64,000 nucleotides of DNA. Source: Tenrec ecaudatus. Taxonomy: Eukaryota; Chordata; Mammalia; Afrosoricida; Tenrecidae. The translations under genes were made by a program, and so were the position numbers. The notes under the pieces are model-generated. The model saw only the letters and a program-made list of their open reading frames with translations. It did not search any database and was not told where the DNA came from. The DNA lies in NCBI RefSeq assembly GCF_050624435.1, contig NC_134530.1, positions 142,888,721 through 142,952,720 on the forward strand, in the 5' to 3' direction. Within the stretch, counting starts at the first letter, position 1, and every line of letters begins with the position of its first letter. This document shows, one piece after another, positions 55,401-60,247 of the stretch.

Positions 55401-55701
55401 CACATTTTTCTACTGGTGACTGGTGGATTTGAAACACTGACTTAGTGGCTAGGAGTCCAATATGCAGACCACTACGCCCGCCGCCCCCAGAGAGCTCAGA
55501 TGGTCTTGATTTCCCGTGTACTTGCTGTGAAGTACTGTTAATACCGCATGTCCAATCAGAGGACTGATATGAATCTCAGAGAAGCTGAGGACATGATTTT
55601 CTTCTGTAAAAGACCATTTATGCTTATTGACTGCATCTTTCTGCCTCTCTGCTTCCTTGCCATCGCCAGTGATTTACAGGGGGAAGAGAAATGCAGAATG
55701 A
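20204..55701 (+). CDS. FNDC7: FNDC7, fibronectin type III domain-containing protein 7 (complete)
   Basis: CDS join(20204-20266, 20804-20822, 25692-25946, 27365-27625, 30538-30795, 36377-36631, 38039-38296, 39595-39849, 40527-40781, 42269-42529, 46199-46228, 55670-55701): 2202 nt, 733 codons plus stop, the length I remember for human FNDC7. Residues 1-27 hold a hydrophobic signal peptide ([14 protein letters not shown]). Eight FN3 domains follow, each on one phase 1-1 exon with the B-strand Trp and usually an F-strand Tyr motif. Domains 3-8 share extra cysteines, and many N-glycosylation sequons are present. The tail ([20 protein letters not shown]) is short and has no membrane helix. Inferred role: secreted or extracellular protein of unknown function. 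Every intron is GT-AG; all exons keep the frame. Neighbour PRPF38B confirms the locus. Confidence 0.96.
20804..20822 (+). CDS. FNDC7: FNDC7 coding exon 2 (19-nt micro-exon)
   Basis: Sequence GTGACTTCAACAAAAACAG between acceptor ctttcag and donor gtaaac. It encodes VTSTKT plus the first base of an Ala codon, changing phase from 0 to 1 and joining the signal peptide to the first FN3 domain. Without it, exon 1 (phase 0) cannot join exon 3 (phase 1) in frame. Confidence 0.88.
22582..22697 (+). mobile_element. L1-like 3' end with A-rich tail
   Basis: Matches the end of the element at 14020-15077 (atgatgatggcaac, gtgcttgacacaatggatg, caataaaatgatcttta) and then an A-rich tail. The sequence after the tail also matches the other locus. 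Confidence 0.7.
22681..22760 (+). repeat. 80-bp block also present at 15061-15140
   Basis: A-rich start aaaaaagaagaaaaaag, then tttctctttattaatctag through aagcagggggaagtgctg. Only one mismatch to 15061-15140, while the adjoining L1-like parts differ at about 8 of 62 positions. Confidence 0.95.
23002..23036. repeat. (AC)n microsatellite
   Basis: About 17 AC units in FNDC7 intron 2. Confidence 0.97.
24655..25110. repeat. Possible old interspersed repeat, unclassified
   Basis: The start ttctctagtgctgctggaac / agaaataccaatag resembles the beginning of a common afrotherian dispersed repeat, and the rest is diverged. Weak evidence. Confidence 0.3.
25692..25946 (+). CDS. FNDC7: FNDC7 coding exon 3 (FN3 domain 1)
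   Basis: Residues 28-112, phase 1-1, 255 nt. The domain begins [11 protein letters not shown], has the B-strand Trp in [10 protein letters not shown] and the F-strand YQITIRS. It has no cysteines, unlike domains 3-8. The acceptor ctcttccag is good, but the donor is the unusual gtcgcc. Being symmetric, the exon could be skipped without shifting the frame. Confidence 0.95.
26111..26149. repeat. (TG)n microsatellite
   Basis: About 19 TG units 165 bp into FNDC7 intron 3. Confidence 0.97.
26403..26600 (+). mobile_element. AfroSINE, near full length
   Basis: ggagccatggtggtgcagtg, gctgctaaccacaaggccag, then ctaccctgtcatctagggtc and the tail aggctcaatggcaatt. Confidence 0.9.
26755..26927 (-). mobile_element. 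SPIN-like nonautonomous hAT element, one end deleted
   Basis: Left terminus caatggttctcaaccc; interior ggttgcgaccccttt, cagttatgaagtag, and aaagggtcgtggca. The right terminal repeat is mostly deleted. It lies in intron 3 of FNDC7, in the opposite orientation to the other two copies. Confidence 0.8.
26962..27061 (-). mobile_element. AfroSINE 5' half
   Basis: Reverse complement of the head: ggtttgaatcactgacc, ttgttagcagcccagcgct, ending tccagggccc. Confidence 0.6.
27365..27625 (+). CDS. FNDC7: FNDC7 coding exon 4 (FN3 domain 2)
   Basis: Residues 113-199, phase 1-1, 261 nt, acceptor tctctttag, donor gtaagc. Begins [12 protein letters not shown], with B-strand ILVRWEAV and F-strand [13 protein letters not shown]. 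Sequons NTT and NTS lie in the middle. The last base A joins GT of exon 5 to give Ser. Confidence 0.96.
28049..28247 (+). mobile_element. AfroSINE, near full length
   Basis: ggctcctggtggctcagggg, gctgctaaccacaaggccag, cagtttgaacccaccagccg, and tail gggttgtgaggagtcgaaat. Confidence 0.9.
29690..29872 (+). mobile_element. AfroSINE, diverged
   Basis: aaaggtcggtggttcaaaac, acggtggaaaaaaggcctgg and tail cacctcaattgcaac in FNDC7 intron 4. Confidence 0.6.
30538..30795 (+). CDS. FNDC7: FNDC7 coding exon 5 (FN3 domain 3)
   Basis: Residues 200-285, phase 1-1, 258 nt, acceptor aaaatgcag, donor gtatgt. Starts [11 protein letters not shown]-strand [10 protein letters not shown], sequon FNYT, then [16 protein letters not shown] with two of the cysteines shared by domains 3-8. 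It has no in-frame ATG, which is why a start-based search would miss it. Confidence 0.96.
31420..31610 (+). mobile_element. AfroSINE
   Basis: gtctcgtggctcaatggtta, aagtcagtggttcaaatctc, gtgggagaaaagatctggca, tctatggggtccctgg, in FNDC7 intron 5. Confidence 0.75.
31625..31722 (-). mobile_element. AfroSINE 5' half, inverted against its neighbour
   Basis: Reverse complement head: gggtttgaacctccaacctt, gattagcagctgagcg, ggtgccactcggactcc. Confidence 0.65.
31728..31900 (-). mobile_element. MIR-like ancient SINE
   Basis: Core in reverse: aggaaaattgaaactcagg, ccaagggcacatgtactcag. Typical MIR wording, diverged. Confidence 0.5.
31986..32180 (+). mobile_element. AfroSINE with intact Pol III B box
   Basis: atcctggtggtgccgatgtt, then ggttcgaaacc at 32036-32046, a perfect RNA polymerase III B box. 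Tail ggttgctgtgagtcggcac. Confidence 0.85.
32283..32785 (+). mobile_element. MaLR/MLT1-like LTR element
   Basis: 5' part ggattgaatggtgaccctcc, gttgggatcctgacccctga, and gggtgtgtctttaa; 3' part aaaaaatgtttttctg and gttagagcagcatttggaa. A long GA microsatellite lies inside it. Class from memory of MLT1-type LTRs. Confidence 0.55.
32450..32520. repeat. (GA)n microsatellite, about 71 bp
   Basis: Almost pure GA/AG tract with one interruption (agaaagag) in FNDC7 intron 5. Confidence 0.98.
32800..32992 (+). mobile_element. AfroSINE
   Basis: tctctgtgggatgaagatgg, cagtctcagaaacccacagg, ggcagttctaccctgtccta, and tail aggtcgctatgagtcagctt. Confidence 0.85.
33165..33330 (+). mobile_element. MER5-like (hAT-Charlie) remnant
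   Basis: gtgttttccaaacttggatg, ggagcctctggggag, and aatacccaggccctgtcc resemble MER5. Diverged. Confidence 0.4.
33438..33622 (+). mobile_element. AfroSINE
   Basis: agccctcgtagcactgtggg, ttgctaaccaccagatcagc, ccagcctcagcagccccagg, and tail tagggtcaccagaggaatcg. Confidence 0.8.
33798..33827. repeat. (CA)n microsatellite with CG interruptions
   Basis: cacacacacgcacgcacaca-type tract. Confidence 0.9.
33882..34104 (+). mobile_element. Nonautonomous hAT element (OposCharlie/OC1-like)
   Basis: 5' end caggcgtcctcaaactacgg and 3' end gcttgaggatctctg are inverted repeats. The interior (ggacatttatccagcccgca, aataagatatgtgcggtgtg, tttgttcatag) matches a short hAT family I know from opossum and a few other vertebrates. 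Lies in FNDC7 intron 5. Confidence 0.7.
34300..34675 (+). mobile_element. L1-like 3' end
   Basis: gatgtggtggtgattgtaca, gattttatgatatgtgaag, gtgccaataaaactgttgga and an A-rich tail: the classic L1 3' UTR ending. The upstream G-rich part fits too. Confidence 0.65.
34676..35580. other. FNDC7 intron 5, unassigned stretch
   Basis: No exon, RNA gene or clear repeat. A MIR-like trace near 34970-35060 (catctaagctctaac, cgagataaggatcc) is too weak to call. Confidence 0.5.
35583..35772 (+). mobile_element. AfroSINE, diverged
   Basis: acctggttgtgtagtaggtt, actacaaggtcagcagttca, agagaaagatgaggctat, and tail gatagcagtagagttggttt. Confidence 0.75.
35795..35992 (+). mobile_element. AfroSINE, diverged
   Basis: ggaatcctgatagtgtacca, ttggcagttccaacccaccc, gcttccataaagcttacagt, and tail gccgtgagtcagaagcgacc. 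Confidence 0.75.
36377..36631 (+). CDS. FNDC7: FNDC7 coding exon 6 (FN3 domain 4)
   Basis: Residues 286-370, phase 1-1, 255 nt, acceptor tttcctag, donor gtaagg. Starts [30 protein letters not shown], sequon [23 protein letters not shown], and ends NYTT. Cysteine pattern as in the following domains. Confidence 0.97.
36830..36985 (+). mobile_element. MIR-like ancient SINE
   Basis: gggtttaagtcctgacttga and ccactaactagtttatttg fit the MIR core; diverged. Lies in FNDC7 intron 6. Confidence 0.45.
37010..37209 (+). mobile_element. SPIN-like nonautonomous hAT element with target-site duplication
   Basis: 5' end cagcggttctcaacct and 3' end aggttgagaaccggtg are near-perfect inverted repeats; the interior has ttcgttgctacttcataact and ccctgtgaaagggtc. 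Flanked by an imperfect duplication (tgtaaagt / ctgtaagt). Lies in FNDC7 intron 6. Confidence 0.92.
38039..38296 (+). CDS. FNDC7: FNDC7 coding exon 7 (FN3 domain 5)
   Basis: Residues 371-456, phase 1-1, 258 nt, acceptor ttgctttcag, donor gtatgg. Starts [25 protein letters not shown], sequons CNDT, YNIT and [24 protein letters not shown] longer open frame runs in from the intron but is not coding there. Confidence 0.97.
38297..38905. other. FNDC7: FNDC7 intron 7, unassigned stretch
   Basis: Non-coding; no repeat I can name with confidence. Confidence 0.5.
38908..39065 (-). mobile_element. L1-like 3' end, antisense
   Basis: The reverse complement ends in a poly(A)-type tail and contains gatggtaacatatgtacaa, cacaataaaatgatctttta. 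It faces the plus-strand L1-like end that follows. Confidence 0.65.
39110..39365 (+). mobile_element. L1-like 3' end
   Basis: gatcatggtgatgattgtac, gaattgtgtggtacgtggat, gtgccaataaaacagtttgg and a short A-rich end, in FNDC7 intron 7. Confidence 0.7.
39595..39849 (+). CDS. FNDC7: FNDC7 coding exon 8 (FN3 domain 6)
   Basis: Residues 457-541, phase 1-1, 255 nt, acceptor aaatctcttag, donor gtgcgt. Starts [23 protein letters not shown], sequon [23 protein letters not shown]-strand Tyr replaced by Phe. GC-rich compared with the surrounding intron. Confidence 0.97.
39938..40004 (+). repeat. Short AT-rich repeat (tctattatat units)
   Basis: Three to four copies of a tctattatatgaaa-like unit just after exon 8; partly self-complementary. 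Confidence 0.6.
40088..40280 (+). mobile_element. AfroSINE
   Basis: ggagcccggtggtgttgtga, cccccaggtcagccgtcc, gcaggagaaagacggggc, and tail tctctgtgagtcagaattgc, in FNDC7 intron 8. Confidence 0.8.
40527..40781 (+). CDS. FNDC7: FNDC7 coding exon 9 (FN3 domain 7)
   Basis: Residues 542-626, phase 1-1, 255 nt, acceptor ctcgcttccag, donor gtaagt. Starts [13 protein letters not shown]; sequon INVSW, paired cysteines in [18 protein letters not shown], sequon VNST, ending FQHYSSS. Confidence 0.97.
41105..41297 (-). mobile_element. AfroSINE, inverted against the next copy
   Basis: Reverse complement order: ggctccgaccctatccgagc, ctctttacaggaacggac, gaactgctgaccttgagctt, caacgcataacccacgaagc. Confidence 0.8.
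41298..41452 (+). mobile_element. AfroSINE, 3' two-thirds
   Basis: gccacaaggccagcagttta, ccgctccaagggagaaaggc, cacagtctcagaaacacgca, and tail ggatggactcgatggcggtg. Confidence 0.85.
41490..41640 (+). mobile_element. AfroSINE, old
   Basis: Diverged: ccttggaaactctcag and tail gccatgagttggaattgaca, gatagcaactgttttt. Confidence 0.45.
41925..42027 (+). mobile_element. AfroSINE 3' half
   Basis: cagcctcagaaacccacagg, cactctgccctataaagtca, and ccgtgagtcgggacgggc. Confidence 0.75.
42269..42529 (+). CDS. FNDC7: FNDC7 coding exon 10 (FN3 domain 8)
   Basis: Residues 627-713, phase 1-1, 261 nt, acceptor gtgttctttag, donor gtagag. Starts [29 protein letters not shown] (sequon NYS), [19 protein letters not shown], and ends CPKKIYS. 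The last and most highly conserved FN3 repeat compared with my memory of the human protein. Confidence 0.97.
42530..43530. other. FNDC7: FNDC7 intron 10, unassigned start
   Basis: No exon or clear repeat; chance open frames only. Confidence 0.5.
43535..43655 (-). mobile_element. MIR-like ancient SINE
   Basis: gccctctgaggtaggct, gatgttattatctctaaatt, and ctgatgcactgaggga fit the MIR core in reverse. Confidence 0.55.
43725..44115 (+). mobile_element. Possible L2 3' region
   Basis: C/T-rich text ending in agacattcaaggccttccgc, a phrase typical of L2 3' ends. Weak. Confidence 0.3.
44852..44983 (-). mobile_element. AfroSINE
   Basis: Reverse complement: gcgcatctttatggaagtaa, ctcctggtgggttcaaacc, gaccactgtgctattagggctcc-like end (tgctattagggctcct). 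Confidence 0.85.
44990..45500 (-). pseudogene. RPL26: RPL26 processed copy (retropseudogene), ORF still open
   Basis: Intronless copy of ribosomal protein L26, antisense to FNDC7 in intron 10. ORF 45035-45472 runs from ATG ([17 protein letters not shown]) to stop TAA, 145 codons, the full length of the normal protein, with no frameshift or stop. Conserved blocks include [28 protein letters not shown] and [12 protein letters not shown]. By my recollection of mammalian L26 about two dozen residues differ, including changes in highly conserved basic positions (HIRRKI to HVGRKI). The remnant of the 3' UTR (cttgtacacaacttccatta) and a short A-run (44991-44998) show it arose by reverse transcription. 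Possible imperfect flanking repeats (gggctcctctt / gggactcctcctt). Probably a young pseudogene rather than a working retrogene. Confidence 0.93.
45545..45690 (-). mobile_element. AfroSINE
   Basis: Reverse complement: tgaatcgattccaactcaca, accccatagggtttctgaga, and an end at ccaggactcc. Confidence 0.7.
45843..45932 (-). mobile_element. MIR-like ancient SINE
   Basis: cattgaggcacagagagagg and aagtgactcggtcaaggtca match the MIR core. Confidence 0.65.
45938..46070 (+). mobile_element. AfroSINE, diverged
   Basis: gttgggttgctaaccatgag, gtctatgggtcaaaagcact, and gggaggaagatgaggctct. Confidence 0.6.
46199..46228 (+). CDS. FNDC7: FNDC7 coding exon 11 (30-nt micro-exon)
   Basis: Residues 714-723 ([10 protein letters not shown] with the split first codon), phase 1-1, between acceptor tttcttacag and donor gtaagt. 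Both splice sites are strong. Encodes a short post-domain linker. Confidence 0.92.
46268..46427 (-). mobile_element. AfroSINE
   Basis: Reverse complement: acagggtagaattcctcctg, ttggttcaaaccgctaactt, attatgccgccagggcattc. Confidence 0.8.
47189..47392 (+). mobile_element. AfroSINE, near full length
   Basis: gggcgccctggtggcagggt, gcagggttagcagtttacaa, cgctccaagggagaaagaca, and tail gggcgtcgggatcgactcca. Confidence 0.88.
47640..48165 (+). mobile_element. L1-like 3' end
   Basis: gaggattgtacaactcttct, gtgaattgtatgatatgtgg, and tgtgccaataacactgta form the L1-type 3' terminus. The upstream limit is uncertain. Confidence 0.6.
48173..48370 (+). mobile_element. AfroSINE
   Basis: ggagtcctggtggtgtaatg, ccaaaaggtcagtagttcaa, ggaagatgaggctatctgtc, and tail attgctgagtccgaattggc. 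Confidence 0.85.
48382..48515 (+). mobile_element. AfroSINE, internally deleted
   Basis: aaggagccctggtggaatat, then directly tail-like gacccggtagcagtcagttt; tail elements occur twice. Confidence 0.6.
48525..48645 (+). mobile_element. AfroSINE, diverged
   Basis: cttggtgacactgtggctga, gccaccagcccctctgag, and tail agcagaatcaacttgatggc. Confidence 0.55.
48716..48886 (-). mobile_element. RTE-type LINE 3' end
   Basis: Reverse complement of the RTE tail and last coding part: gttgcgacccacagcgaccc, aaggtcttcctctttttc, ctctactttaccaagcacca. Confidence 0.7.
49425..49466. repeat. (GT)n microsatellite
   Basis: 21 GT units in FNDC7 intron 11. Confidence 0.97.
49857..50042 (+). mobile_element. AfroSINE
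   Basis: ggagccctcgtggtataata, ttcaaggttaatagtttga, ttctactcccgtgatgattc, and tail agttggaatcaacttgatgg. Confidence 0.88.
50166..50322 (+). mobile_element. AfroSINE
   Basis: ggatccctggcggtgctgtt, aaccagcagctccttgggag, aaagatgagcttatc, and tail aagagacctgatggttgtgg. Confidence 0.75.
50541..50650 (+). mobile_element. MER5-like (hAT-Charlie) remnant
   Basis: agagagcttgttaaaaatgt, cttggccccaccctgaccta match MER5A wording. Confidence 0.5.
50651..50815 (+). mobile_element. MER5-like (hAT-Charlie) element
   Basis: gtagttctcaaacttcaggg, cagaatcacccggagagct, and ctcaggagattccgatgcat match MER5A. Confidence 0.6.
50965..54265 (-). mobile_element. Nearly full-length RTE-type LINE, antisense in FNDC7 intron 11
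   Basis: About 3.3 kb (3.1 kb without a nested SINE). On the minus strand the order is: 5' region (54265), endonuclease, linker, reverse transcriptase, 3' tail (about 50965). The RT frame at 51548-52015 reads [15 protein letters not shown] ... [20 protein letters not shown] and [12 protein letters not shown], where the catalytic YADD-type site is altered. The frame 51215-51415 gives [20 protein letters not shown]. Many stops and shifts; not functional. It is interrupted by an AfroSINE at 52447-52642. Confidence 0.88.
52447..52642 (+). mobile_element. AfroSINE nested in the RTE
   Basis: gcaagcccgggggttgtggg, gctgctgaccgtaaggtcag, ctccaggggagaaggagaag, and tail gagttggatcgactcgatgg. RTE text continues on both sides. 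Confidence 0.85.
54370..54610 (-). mobile_element. Second RTE-type LINE 3' end, next to the long copy
   Basis: gagtcaccctagcaacc, ttgcagccgccgtgtcagcc, ccttaccaagcatgacatcc: again the RTE tail and last coding part in reverse, only about 100 bp beyond the 5' end of the long copy. Confidence 0.75.
54681..54885 (+). mobile_element. MER5-like (hAT-Charlie) element
   Basis: ggttctcaatgcatggtccc, ggaacttctgagaaatgcaa, gattttaacaagcctccaag match MER5. Confidence 0.6.
55335..55492 (-). mobile_element. AfroSINE
   Basis: Reverse complement: cactgccatcgagttgattc, gactggtggatttgaaacac, and a damaged head. Confidence 0.75.
55670..55701 (+). CDS. FNDC7: FNDC7 terminal coding exon 12
   Basis: Acceptor ttgccatcgccag, then TG completing a Val codon, then IYRGKRNAE and stop TGA (55699-55701). 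It matches the human C-terminus [10 protein letters not shown], as I remember it, in sequence and phase, despite being 9.4 kb from exon 11. The short length makes it easy to miss. Confidence 0.9.
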
Positions 55702-57115
55702 CACGTGAGCCTTGGATCAGAAGTGAAAACAAAAGCAAGAGCTTGACAAGTGAGCAATTCTAATGGAACCCCCGTGATTCCACAGGGAAAGAATGACACG
55801 TGTTGATTCTTCTCACAGCGTTTGCAGCGCTGTCTCCATTGTTAGTGATTAGAGCTGGAAATGATCAGCATACAAAAAGCCTCTGCATAGAAACAAATGC
55901 CATTGGCTATTAGAAGAACAACTGGACTCCACTGCGAGAGGTCAAGGACAAAGACAAGGACAAGGGTGGCCGCTCTCCAAGCTCTGCAGCGGCGATCGCG
56001 GCTCTGGAGAGAAATGGACCCAGAACCCCAAAATGTGCCCTGCCTGGAATGTTGCCGTGCGAGTGAGCCCACAGTGCCTTCGCCAGAGAGGTGTGGGCTT
56101 GTGGAATGACACCAAAATGACTGCCTATAAAATATTTGTGTAGCTTTTACACAGGAATTTGTTTGTTTGTTTTTTACAAGAAGATCCCTGTAGTTATACC
56201 ACAAACATTTTCCCAAGCCCGTACATGTATCAATATGCTTATTGATAAGCCCCATCTAGTCTCGGGAACCCACAGGAGTTCTGTAGGCTCCCCAGGAGTT
56301 TGGTTTGAGGTTCATGTTCATTTGCCTTTCGGATCTTCCCATGCACTCATCGGAGTTGTCCGCAGGACCCAGTGACCAGCATGCTCCAGTCCCGTGGTTT
56401 CCGGGTGCACGTACACTCCCAGCCAAGACCCGGGACTTCACTGCCGCTGGTGCTTTGTCTCCCTGTCGTCTCAGTGAAGGTTTACAGAGCAGATTGGCTG
56501 GCTTTCCGCTGGTCAACTCCTGCCCATGTTGTTTTGCAACGTGGGCTGCGACCCCCACAATGGGGAAGCATTCTTCTCACTTCCTCGCCATTTCCCATTT
56601 CCCTCTGCCCGGCTTTCTTATCTGGTCCTGCTTCCACCCTGAGCAAATGCTGTCCTTCGGAGCACAGACGGGTGATTGTTCCCCGGTGTTTTTATAGTCG
56701 CTGACCTTGTCAAGTTTTCTGGCGCTTTAGCGACAACACTGTGGTCGATAGAATCGGGAGCCACGAACTTTTGATAATGAAGTCGGAGGTAAAAGGAGGG
56801 TCGAAGTTCAAAGCTTCTCTTGTTACTGAACCTGTAACTAGTGTAACTCCATGTGGAAGAACAATTGCTTGTTGCAAATATTTGCGAAAAGAATGTGGGG
56901 ATGCCCTGGAACCCCCTTGGGCTTCACAAGGGGAGAGAGAAGTACTCCTATCAGCTGCCTGAGGCCGATTCCCAGGACGCTGAGGTCAGATGTGCCTCCA
57001 TCCTCACCCTCCCTTACCAATTCTGACACCAGCTGGGGACGTTCCACAGCACGCTCTCCTCTGAGAGCAAAGGCCACACAGAGCTCACAGACGACACTCG
57101 TGGGCATGGGGTTCA
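55702..57115 (+). other. FNDC7: FNDC7 3' UTR and downstream DNA
   Basis: The 3' UTR must start here. I see no canonical AATAAA within the first 1.4 kb, so the polyadenylation site is not assigned. Chance open frames occur on both strands with no recognisable domain. Confidence 0.5.
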
Positions 57116-57135
57116 TCAGAGGAGCTGCAGTCATG
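57000..57135. repeat. Dispersed repeat shared with 63775-63935
   Basis: caattctgacaccagctggg, aaaggccacacagagctcac, and gggttcatcagagga correspond in order to text at 63775-63935. Class unknown. Confidence 0.5.
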
Positions 57136-57215
57136 GAAACTCACAGGAGGGGTTCAACCCCGTCCCATAGGGTGGTCATCCATTGGAATGGGTTCTTTCA
57201 CTGCAATTTTGTTTT
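57120..57215 (+). mobile_element. AfroSINE 3' tail
   Basis: catggaaactcacaggaggg, ccccgtcccatagggtggtc, catccattggaatgggttc. Confidence 0.45.
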
Positions 57216-57960
57216 CTTCTTTTTAAAAAACTTCAAGCGAGATGTGTTCAGCATACCATTCTTTTGGCCTCCCCTCGGCTGTGTTCTGTGGTCCTCGACC
57301 TCAGCCACGTGGTCCTACAACTTTTGCCCTGCTCAGACAATGTTACAAAACCATTTTAGTGCTGCCCATCACTATCCCAGAGCACCTGACCCCACCATAA
57401 GCCCCAACCTGACAGTGGCTCTAGTTCAGTGGATTAGCAAACCTAGCGCCTCTGATTAAGTACCTAGAGGTACCCCACTCCGTAAGTAAGCCTGCTGCCC
57501 AAAGGCAGTCAGCTTCATTCTCTGTGGACTAGGAAGTCCACCTTTCTGTCTCATGCTCTGGCCCTTGGTTCTCCTGTGTCCACCTCTCACCTCCCACCCC
57601 TGCTCCCCTGCTCTCCCAGTTTCTGTCCCTGGATTGAGGAGGTTGAATGCACAGGGATCCTGGGGTCCAAAGGACACACTCCATTCCTGAATCCATCATT
57701 CTGCATGGCTGTGATTGTCTCCCCTTCATGCTCCTAAAGTTGCCCGTTTTATACCTAGCAGGATGTCAAAATGGCCCAATTCCCATTTTGGAGTTCCATG
57801 TTTTTAGAGTCACGATTAAATCATATAATTATGTTGGCATCTCCCCCCGTGTGCTCTTACTGAGGGCCATCCAGGAAAAAGTCATTTGGCAGAAGCGACA
57901 AAGATTATGGCTAGAAGAGTCATATTAAGTAATCAATTGCACTACCAAAACTACCAAACT
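57216..57960. other. Intergenic, no feature recognised
   Basis: No exon, RNA gene or confident repeat. Confidence 0.5.
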
Positions 57961-57961
57961 A

Positions 57962-58160
57962 AACTCACTGCCACCAAGTCTATTGCAACTCATGGTGACT
58001 CTGCAGGACAGGGTAGACCCATCCCGTTGGGTTTCTGAGACTGTAACTCTTTACAGGAATAGAAAGACTCATCTTTCCCCCTCAGAGCAGCAGGTGGTTT
58101 CAAACTGTAGACCTTGCAGTTAGCAGCCCAACGCATTACTACTGTGCCGCCGGGATTCCT
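57962..58160 (-). mobile_element. AfroSINE, near full length
   Basis: Reverse complement: ctcactgccaccaagtctat, gggtttctgagactgtaact, gcagttagcagcccaacgca, ctgtgccgccgggattcc. Confidence 0.9.
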
Positions 58161-58164
58161 ACAC

Positions 58165-59295
58165 ATTGTACTAAAGTATTGATAGAATCTAAGACATATA
58201 GCATGTAAGCAATTTATAATGATATTCTAATTACTCTGGAGATTAAAATGGATATTAAACATTGCTCCAGATTCTCTATGGTCTGGTGCTGGAGGTGGTA
58301 TGGAGTGGGGGGACACACGCGTGACTCTATGAGTTAGTGCAGTAGGCAAAACCAACCCTCGTCACAGCACTGTGCCAGCACACAGGGAAAGTCCTGCAAA
58401 CATGGAAAGACAGCTTTGCAGAAATTCTTTCTGAGATTTCACAGACACACTATTGATTCGGCACACCCAGCTTCATGAGAGTGCTCATGGACACCAGTCC
58501 TTGCCCTGGAGCCTGCCAACCACTCAGGCCTGGCACGGTCACTCCTAAAGAAGCCAAGCTTCCTGCACAAAGACAGTGGTTGTCACAGGTCTCCTCTTGG
58601 TTTTCAGGAAAGCTTGGGCGACAGCAGCTGTCGGGCGCTCTGTCGTGACAAATGCCTTCCTCACTCACGAGCAGAGAAACCGAGCTGCTCACAGGGTTTC
58701 CAGAGCCAGAGTCTCAGTGGGACAGTCTGGGCGGCAGGGCTGCCGGCTTGGAAGCACAGACCTCAGCTGGACGGACAACCTACAACGGAGGCAGTTGACC
58801 ATACCTGCAGCTGGTGCCGGGAGGATCTTCAATCATTTTGCTCGAAGTCCCCACCTCGATGGAAATTGCTATTTTTATCTTTGAACAGGAAAAGCAATGA
58901 TCTATAACATAACCCATTGTACCTAGAAAAATACCCTTCTAATACTGGGAAATTTACCTTTAAAATAGTGCCAATAAGACTTGTGTGCACACACACAAAC
59001 AGAGAGAGAGTAATATGTTTACAACTCAGAGGTCTCTCTGGGAAGCAGGAAGGTCTGCAGTTAAGAGAAACTGTAAAATGCCGCCCAAGCAGAATTGGAG
59101 AATGAATTCAGGCTTGGGGTAAGCACGGGAGTGAGGGTGAACTTATCTTTCTATGTCTCCTTTCCTCTTCTGGACTAACTCCCCGCTATCAAATTATGCT
59201 CCAAAGCAGAAGGCTATCTACTTACTGTGTGAGAGTGATGACAGGCACTCACTCCCAGAGGGTTTGCACTCAAGGGGGAGACAGACCAGAGACAT
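58165..59295. other. Intergenic, no feature recognised
   Basis: Several short open frames on both strands without known domains; no STXBP3 exon or CpG island. Confidence 0.5.
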
Positions 59296-59299
59296 CACC

Positions 59300-59470
59300 A
59301 CTCTCCAGTAGATTCTGACTCCGAAAACCCTATAGGGCGGGAAATAACGGCTCCCCAGCATTTCTGAGGCTGTGTATCTTTATGGAAGATACAAACGACT
59401 GCATCTTTCTCCCTCCAAGCGGCGGGTGGGTTTGAACCACCAACCTTTCAGTTTAGCAGCAAAGGCACGA
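59300..59470 (-). mobile_element. AfroSINE
   Basis: Reverse complement: aaaaccctatagggcggg, ggctgtgtatctttatgga, gtgggtttgaaccaccaacc. Confidence 0.8.
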
Positions 59471-59609
59471 ATCTCTAAAACCAGCGTTTGATGATACATC
59501 ACAGAGTATACACAGGGGAGGTTTGAATTTAGTTTATTTTTGGTTCCACACGTCAGTGAGTGGACAGGAATTGGGGCAGGTGCACAAATAGCTCTTGGGA
59601 AACTCATGA

Positions 59610-59720
59610 CTTACCTAGGTTCTCAGGTACCACCCAGGGAGTGTGTCATTCAGTAGGTGTGGGGACAGGCCTGGGAATATGTATTTTTAACAAGTTCATC
59701 AAGTAACATTGGGTGTCCAG
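59610..59720 (+). mobile_element. MER5-like remnant
   Basis: cattcagtaggtgtggggac, gtatttttaacaagttcatc fit MER5; diverged. Confidence 0.4.
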
Positions 59721-59904
59721 GGTTAGAGAGCGTAAAAGGTTTGCCTGAGTGAGCTTTTCCGGGAGGCTGAGGAGACGGAAGGCTGTGTGCGGCCTGTGAG
59801 GAATGACTGGGGAGGTTATCTTGGGGAGGGGGGGTAGGTGGGGGGGTCAGAGCAGGCTTCACAGGTCTCCGAGCCCCGCCGGGACAATCACCATGGTCTA
59901 AACC

Positions 59905-60118
59905 AGTGTTCTGCAAACATTTGAGGTGGAGGAGCCAATCCTGTACCTCACAACAATTAAAATAAAAATTACTTGAGAGACATAAATATATTTTTACAAA
60001 CAAAGAAATCACCATTATCTGAATAATATCCTTTAAGATTTTCTATTTGACTTCAGAGCCACGTGTAAATACCAAAGGAGCTGCATATGGCTCAAGAGCC
60101 GCAGTTTGCCGACCCCAG
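59905..60118 (+). mobile_element. Nonautonomous hAT-like element
   Basis: Ends agtgttctgcaaacatttga and cgcagtttgccgaccccag form imperfect inverted repeats. The interior ggctcaagagccgcag is typical of a short hAT family. Flanks tctaaacc / gctagacc match at 6 of 8 positions as a target-site duplication. Confidence 0.6.
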
Positions 60119-60247
60119 GCTAGACCAGAGTCAGGGTTCTAAACTGTGGCCCAGGGTCCACGTGAGGCTCCGTGCTGAGCCCAGTTTCTTACAGAGTGTA
60201 ACCGCTTAAGAGATTTGTGCCCAAAGCTGTGTGGAACAGTGAAAGAG

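Larger units (their letters stand above)
46229..55669 (+). other. FNDC7: FNDC7 intron 11 (9.4 kb)
   Basis: The longest intron of the gene, filled with AfroSINEs, an L1-like end, four antisense RTE pieces including a nearly full-length one, MER5-like remnants and a GT microsatellite. About 46430-47180 holds nothing I can name. Confidence 0.85.

Noticed and set aside
56851..57459. 202-codon plus-strand open frame downstream of FNDC7
   Set aside because: Overlaps a dispersed repeat and a SINE tail, and has no recognisable domain.
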